This document shows positions 29,135 through 32,647 of a DNA stretch of 32,647 nt, piece after piece. The translations under genes were made by a program, and so were the position numbers. The DNA is from Limnohabitans sp. (GTDB taxonomy: Bacteria; Bacteroidota; Bacteroidia; Flavobacteriales; Flavobacteriaceae): the NCBI GenBank assembly GCA_030053945.1, contig JASGCW010000040.1, forward strand, positions 1 to 32,647, given 5' to 3'. The notes beneath the pieces are model-generated. The model had not been told where the DNA came from. It was given only the letters and a program-made list of their open reading frames with translations, and searched no databases. Positions within the stretch are counted from its first letter, which is position 1. Every line of letters starts with the position of its first letter.

Positions 29135-29590
29135 TTACTTATATATTTTCTTTATCCTATCTAAATCACGTTTAGTGTCCCTCTCTTTTATAGTTTCTCT
29201 TTTGTCATAATTTTTCTTCCCACGACAGAGAGCAATATCTAATTTTGCAAGACCTTTTTCGTTTGTAAATAATCGGAGTGGAACTATAGTTAAACCTTTG
29301 TTTTGAACATCTTTTAAAAGTCCTTTTAACTCTTTTTTATTTAAAAGAAGTTTTCTTTCACTTTTTGCCTTATGATTATAATGTGTGCCAAAAGCATACT
29401 CTTCAATATTTGAATTTATTACAAACAATTCTGTTCCGCTAAATTCACAAAAACTTTCTGCGATTGAAGCTTTACCAAGCCTAATTGATTTAATTTCAGT
29501 ACCAGTTAAGACTATTCCAGCAGTATATTTATCGATAATCTCGTAATCGAATTTAGCTCTTTTGTTGAGGATGTTGATATTTTTTTGCAT
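29135..29590 (-). CDS. smpB: SsrA-binding protein SmpB
   Basis: Partner of tmRNA in rescuing stalled ribosomes; 151 aa, normal length. Visible family blocks are [32 protein letters not shown] at the start, [23 protein letters not shown] and [44 protein letters not shown] is followed by a basic C-terminal tail ([11 protein letters not shown]). A perfect -7 box (29598-29605) lies only seven bases before the ATG, so the mRNA should be leaderless or nearly so. No other operon member is seen. The tmRNA gene itself is not in the window. Confidence 0.97.
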   Translation of the reverse strand: MQKNINILNKRAKFDYEIIDKYTAGIVLTGTEIKSIRLGKASIAESFCEFSGTELFVINSNIEEYAFGTHYNHKAKSERKLLLNKKELKGLLKDVQNKGLTIVPLRLFTNEKGLAKLDIALCRGKKNYDKRETIKERDTKRDLDRIKKIYK

Positions 29591-29597
29591 AGCAGCA

Positions 29598-29605
29598 CAA
29601 ATGTA
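29598..29605 (-). promoter_or_regulatory. -7 promoter box of smpB
   Basis: TACATTTG on the minus strand, a perfect match, ending seven bases before the ATG (29590). The transcript probably begins at or within a few bases of the start codon. Confidence 0.6.
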
Positions 29606-29747
29606 GTCATTTTTTCATTTTTACTTTTTAATTATCTTGTTGATATTGTTGAATTTGATTTTATCTAGTAATTTATTTTTAATTTTTTAACTATAATGTT
29701 TTTATTTTTTTATTTTTATAACTAGAAATCAAACAAACAAACAAAAA

Positions 29748-31250
29748 ATGGAAAAGAAAATTTTATCTATGATTGCTTTAAGCATACTAGTACTTAATTC
29801 CTGTTCAAAGGATCATGATGCAAAGGAGACTATTGTAATTGATTCAGCACAGAAAGCATTAATTTCAGGAAAGGAAATTAATTCAAAAATTAATCAAAAT
29901 CTTCAAAATGATGGAAAATTTGAATGGAATGAACTTTCTGATCAAATGTTGTGGAGTGCTATTCAGCAAGGAGCTAAAGTGTGTACTATAGGTTTTGGTA
30001 GTTCTATGAATGATTTTGAAAGAAGTTCTGCTAGGAGTAAAATATCTCAAGATATGATTTTGGATATTATTCAAAAATATGAAGGCAAACCTCTAAATAA
30101 AATTTTAATTAGTTCGGATGTTTATCTTAATCAAGTTGATGTATTAATTGAGAAACAGGAAACCATTATTGCTCTTAGAAGACTTAATAATGTAAGGTAT
30201 ATTGAACCTTCAGGTTACAATTATTCGGAAAATGAATTTTCTATACAGGAAAAATCTTCTTCTACCTCCTCTGGTTGTGGTCTAGATTCTGAAGTATTAG
30301 CAACTTCAGACTACACTACTATAAGTCCAAATGCCAAAGCACCTTGGGCTTTTTATAAACACAATATTCCTTCTGCTTGGAATTATAGCACAGGAAGAGG
30401 AATAACAATTGGAATTATTGATACAGGTGCGTCACCTAAACAGTCACTACTTAATGGAAGTTTTAATAATGGTGAATCTTCTGGGAGAACTGTTCAAAGA
30501 TATGGCACTTATGTAGATTCAATTTGGCCATGGAGTACAGGTACAGACGGACCAGATGATAAATGTGGTCACGGAACTAGTATGTCTTCTGTAGCTGCAG
30601 CACCAAGAAATGACAAAGGTTTACCAGTAGGAGTTGCTTATAATGCAAATCTTATAGTTTACAGAGCTGCTTCAAATGTTGTTCTTGATGGTTATCACGA
30701 ATTGAATGGGGTGAAAAATGCTTTTATCGCTTTAGGGAATAACCCTAATGTTAGGATTATTTCAATGTCTATGGGACATATTATATCGAGTTCAAAGATT
30801 GAAGATGGTGTGCGATATGCTTACAGTAAAGGGAAGCTGATATTTTGTGCTGGAGGCACTTCTACTAGCTTTACTAATTTTGTGGGTGTAATTTTCCCTG
30901 CTTGGATGTCGGAGGTAGTTGCAGTTACAGGCGTAAAAGAAAACTCAATGACAGAATGTGATGTGTGTCATAAAGGAAGCAAAATAGAATTTACAGTTGC
31001 TATGCAACGTGATGCATCAGGAAATACAGTTCCTGTAGATAGTTATTATGATGGTCAAACAGATTATGTAGGAGGGTCTTCGGTAGCTACTGCTACAACG
31101 GCTGGTATCGCGGCATTAGTTTGGGCAAAAAATCCATCTTGGACACGTGATCAAGTTTTAAATAAAATGCGTCAATCTGCAAGTTATTATCCTAATAAGA
31201 ATGGAAACTTCGGTTATGGAAATGTAGATGCGTTAAAAGCTGTTCAATAG
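29748..31250 (+). CDS. Secreted S8 (subtilisin-like) serine protease, lipoprotein
   Basis: A 500-residue exported protease. The N-terminus is a lipoprotein signal with lipobox VLNSC (Cys19). Residues about 25-175 look like a propeptide. The peptidase domain shows the full triad: Asp225 (IGIIDTGAS), His275 (CGHGTSM) and Ser445 (GGSSVATATTAG). The oxyanion-hole Asn of subtilisin (AAGN) is replaced by Gly370 (CAGGTS), which is unusual. Cys273, Cys367, Cys404 and Cys407 may form disulfides or bind metal (ECDVCHKG). No type IX sorting domain is present at the C-terminus, which ends with the domain itself. Monocistronic; an AAAC-repeat leader precedes the ATG and a strong terminator follows. Confidence 0.9.
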   Translation: MEKKILSMIALSILVLNSCSKDHDAKETIVIDSAQKALISGKEINSKINQNLQNDGKFEWNELSDQMLWSAIQQGAKVCTIGFGSSMNDFERSSARSKISQDMILDIIQKYEGKPLNKILISSDVYLNQVDVLIEKQETIIALRRLNNVRYIEPSGYNYSENEFSIQEKSSSTSSGCGLDSEVLATSDYTTISPNAKAPWAFYKHNIPSAWNYSTGRGITIGIIDTGASPKQSLLNGSFNNGESSGRTVQRYGTYVDSIWPWSTGTDGPDDKCGHGTSMSSVAAAPRNDKGLPVGVAYNANLIVYRAASNVVLDGYHELNGVKNAFIALGNNPNVRIISMSMGHIISSSKIEDGVRYAYSKGKLIFCAGGTSTSFTNFVGVIFPAWMSEVVAVTGVKENSMTECDVCHKGSKIEFTVAMQRDASGNTVPVDSYYDGQTDYVGGSSVATATTAGIAALVWAKNPSWTRDQVLNKMRQSASYYPNKNGNFGYGNVDALKAVQ

Positions 31251-31268
31251 ATGTATCTCACTTTAAAA

Positions 31269-31300
31269 AAATAATCCCGAATTTTCGGGATTATTTTTTT
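31269..31300. terminator. Bidirectional terminator between the S8 protease and GNAT genes
   Basis: AAATAATCCCGA (31269-31280) / TCGGGATTATTT (31285-31296), loop ATTT. A and T runs lie on both sides. It contains the stop codon of the convergent GNAT gene. Confidence 0.9.
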
Positions 31301-31851
31301 AAATCAGTTTTAAGTAAAGAATACACTTCAGAATCCCAGAATTTGCCATCAAAGTATTCATTTTCTCTAAAATTTGCTTCTTTTACAAAGCCATTTTTTT
31401 CCAGTACTCTAGCCGAAGCACGGTTTTCAGGATCTATCACAGCTTCTAAGGAATGCATTTTCATTTTTTCAAATCCGTATTCCACTATAAGTTCAATGGC
31501 TTCTGTAGAGATACCTTTTCCTTGTGCTTCGGTGAGTAACATATAACCAATTTCTGAACGGTAGTTTTCCCACTGAATTCTATAATGTCCTAAATATCCC
31601 ACTAATTTATTGCTTGGTTTTATGGTAATGGCCCAGTTTATAGCTTCCCCTTCTGTGATTTTTTCATTTATAGTATTTATTAAGGCTACTGCTTCTTCTT
31701 TGTTAGACAAGATTGGTCTTGGAATAAACTTCATCAAATCAGGGTTGCCTCTAATAGCAAAGACTTCTTCTGCATCTTCTACAGACATTTGACGTAAAAA
31801 CAATCTTTCAGATTCTAAATTTTGAAAGGGTAAAAAGGAAAATGTATTCAT
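31291..31851 (-). CDS. GNAT-family N-acetyltransferase (RimJ/RimL type)
   Basis: A 186-residue acetyl-CoA-dependent acetyltransferase. The opening ESERLFLRQMSVEDAEEVFAIRGNPDLMKF is typical of the RimJ/RimL-like Acetyltransf_3 group. INWAITIKPSNKLVGYLGHYRI, EIGYMLLTEAQGKGISTEAI (acetyl-CoA loop QGKGIST) and ENRASARVLEKNGFVKEANF follow. The substrate is probably a protein N-terminus or a small amine and cannot be fixed. The ATG shares one base with the stop codon of the epimerase gene upstream (TAATG), so the two are translationally coupled. Confidence 0.92.
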   Translation of the reverse strand: MNTFSFLPFQNLESERLFLRQMSVEDAEEVFAIRGNPDLMKFIPRPILSNKEEAVALINTINEKITEGEAINWAITIKPSNKLVGYLGHYRIQWENYRSEIGYMLLTEAQGKGISTEAIELIVEYGFEKMKMHSLEAVIDPENRASARVLEKNGFVKEANFRENEYFDGKFWDSEVYSLLKTDLKK

Positions 31852-32647
31852 TATTGTAAAATTTCAATTGAAAAATAAGATTTAAATATTTTATTAGGTT
31901 CTAAAATTTGGATTCCTTCTTTTTTTAAAAAATCACCCGAAGTATTATGTGAATCAGCATAACCAAACCAAGGTTCTATACATAAAAAGGGAGCATTTTG
32001 TTTAGTCCAAATTCCTAAATGTGGAAAATCTCCTAAATCAAATTTTAAATAAGGGATTTTGTTCTCAAATATAATTAAATTTCGGCATTCAAAGTTTTTT
32101 AAGACTATCGCATCTTTTTCAAACAATGAATAGGAAAGTGGAAGTTGTTGTTTATTAAGTAAAATTTCATTTGTAGTTCCGTCAAAAAATTGGTTGTTTA
32201 GATTGTGACAAGTCAATTTTTTACAGTTTTCAAATTCAATAGAATATTTTGTAAAATCTTCATTGATAGCAATTGCAGGATGTGCACCAACAGAAAAAGG
32301 CATTTTAACATCCGAATTGTTTTTAATTAAATACGAAATCTCAAGTTTATCATTATTCAATGTATATGCAATTTGTAATTCAAAATTAAAAGGGAACCAA
32401 TTGATTGTTTCTTCATTTTGAGTCAAGGATAAAACTAAAGAGTTTTCTGTTTTCTCAATTAAGTTAAATTCATAATCTCTCGCAAATCCGTGTCTGGGTA
32501 AATTGTATTGTTTGTTGTTTATTGTATAGGTGTCATTTTGTAGTTTTCCTACAATAGGAAATAAGACTGGAGAAGTTTTATTCCAATACAAATCGTTAAC
32601 AGTCCAAATATAATTTGTTTCATTTTTATAAAAAGCAACAAGCTCGG
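31851..32647 (-). CDS. Aldose 1-epimerase-family protein, 5' end cut by the window
   Basis: Mutarotase-fold protein that interconverts sugar anomers, most like the group with a short N-terminus (YeaD/LacX-like). The last 246 residues are clear: SPVLFPIVGKLQND, the LPRHGFARDYEF motif with catalytic-type His, VGAHPAIAI with the second His, and the late FLCIEPWFGYADS with Glu. Reading on past the TTG at 32591 in the same frame gives ELVAFYKNETNYIWTVNDLYWNK, which continues the family's N-terminal pattern without a stop to 32647. The true start is therefore outside the window, and TTG 32591 should not be taken as the start. Its stop overlaps the GNAT start. Confidence 0.88.
   Translation of the reverse strand, partial: ELVAFYKNETNYIWTVNDLYWNKTSPVLFPIVGKLQNDTYTINNKQYNLPRHGFARDYEFNLIEKTENSLVLSLTQNEETINWFPFNFELQIAYTLNNDKLEISYLIKNNSDVKMPFSVGAHPAIAINEDFTKYSIEFENCKKLTCHNLNNQFFDGTTNEILLNKQQLPLSYSLFEKDAIVLKNFECRNLIIFENKIPYLKFDLGDFPHLGIWTKQNAPFLCIEPWFGYADSHNTSGDFLKKEGIQILEPNKIFKSYFSIEILQ

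Noticed and set aside
32589..32591. TTG as start codon of the epimerase-like gene
   Set aside because: The frame stays open to the window edge and encodes family-like residues upstream, so the gene is cut by the window and does not start there.
1..32647. CRISPR arrays, prophage genes, transposases, rRNA genes, tmRNA, riboswitches
   Set aside because: None was seen: no regularly spaced direct repeats, no phage structural or transposase motifs, and no rRNA-like or known aptamer sequences that I could recognise.

Overview
The window looks like chromosome of a Flavobacterium-type bacterium (Bacteroidota, Flavobacteriaceae). It is AT-rich. Start codons mostly lack Shine-Dalgarno sequences. Many genes are preceded by the Bacteroidota -7 promoter box TAnnTTTG. 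Several families typical of the phylum are present (DUF3667, DUF4290, START-like, a PASTA protein next to ddl and an RluD-type gene).

Positions 1-3060 are accessory. A type II restriction-modification pair (Eco47II/Sau96I-like nuclease and a C5-cytosine methyltransferase with a fused helix-turn-helix domain, convergent) and one small secreted orphan protein are separated by three related palindromic elements (about 1-193, 2335-2485 and 2931-2990). These elements share left-end and right-end motifs, fold into hairpins and carry promoter boxes. The arrangement resembles an array of mobile gene cassettes.

Positions 3080-6300 hold a minus-strand sulfur/redox cluster: a Crp/Fnr regulator, a CstB-like persulfide dioxygenase-rhodanese fusion, a small membrane protein and a thioredoxin. 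A separately promoted, 57-residue secreted Cys/Lys-rich peptide follows. An FNR-like dyad sits between the regulator and the dioxygenase. A TSUP (TauE/SafE) exporter at 27552-28319 and thioredoxin reductase at 17189-18139 could serve the same chemistry, but they are not linked to it.

Positions 6300-12200 hold a methyltransferase with duplicated winged-helix regions, a YchJ-like protein, an M28 peptidase lipoprotein, and a PASTA / pseudouridine synthase / DUF3667 operon. This operon is divergent from ddl (12398-13369). Positions 13477-16910 carry two tandem paralogous zinc-ribbon membrane proteins, coaD and an M14 carboxypeptidase. Then come tRNA-Pro, trxB and tRNA-Met.

Positions 18616-27269 are housekeeping: START-like protein, class IV aminotransferase, YqgE/AlgH, HU, fmt, recQ, a P-loop kinase-like protein, DUF493, DUF4290, murA (with Asp in place of the fosfomycin-target Cys) and a VOC protein. 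Positions 27552-32647 hold the TSUP exporter, a TlpA-like protein with a broken CxxC, smpB, a secreted S8 protease, a GNAT acetyltransferase and an aldose-epimerase-like gene that runs off the right edge.

The strongest candidate for something undescribed is the set of paired palindromic elements bounding the restriction-modification genes. Next come the Cys-rich peptide beside the persulfide operon and several overlooked operator-like palindromes. All assignments come from reading sequence and motifs; no database search was run.
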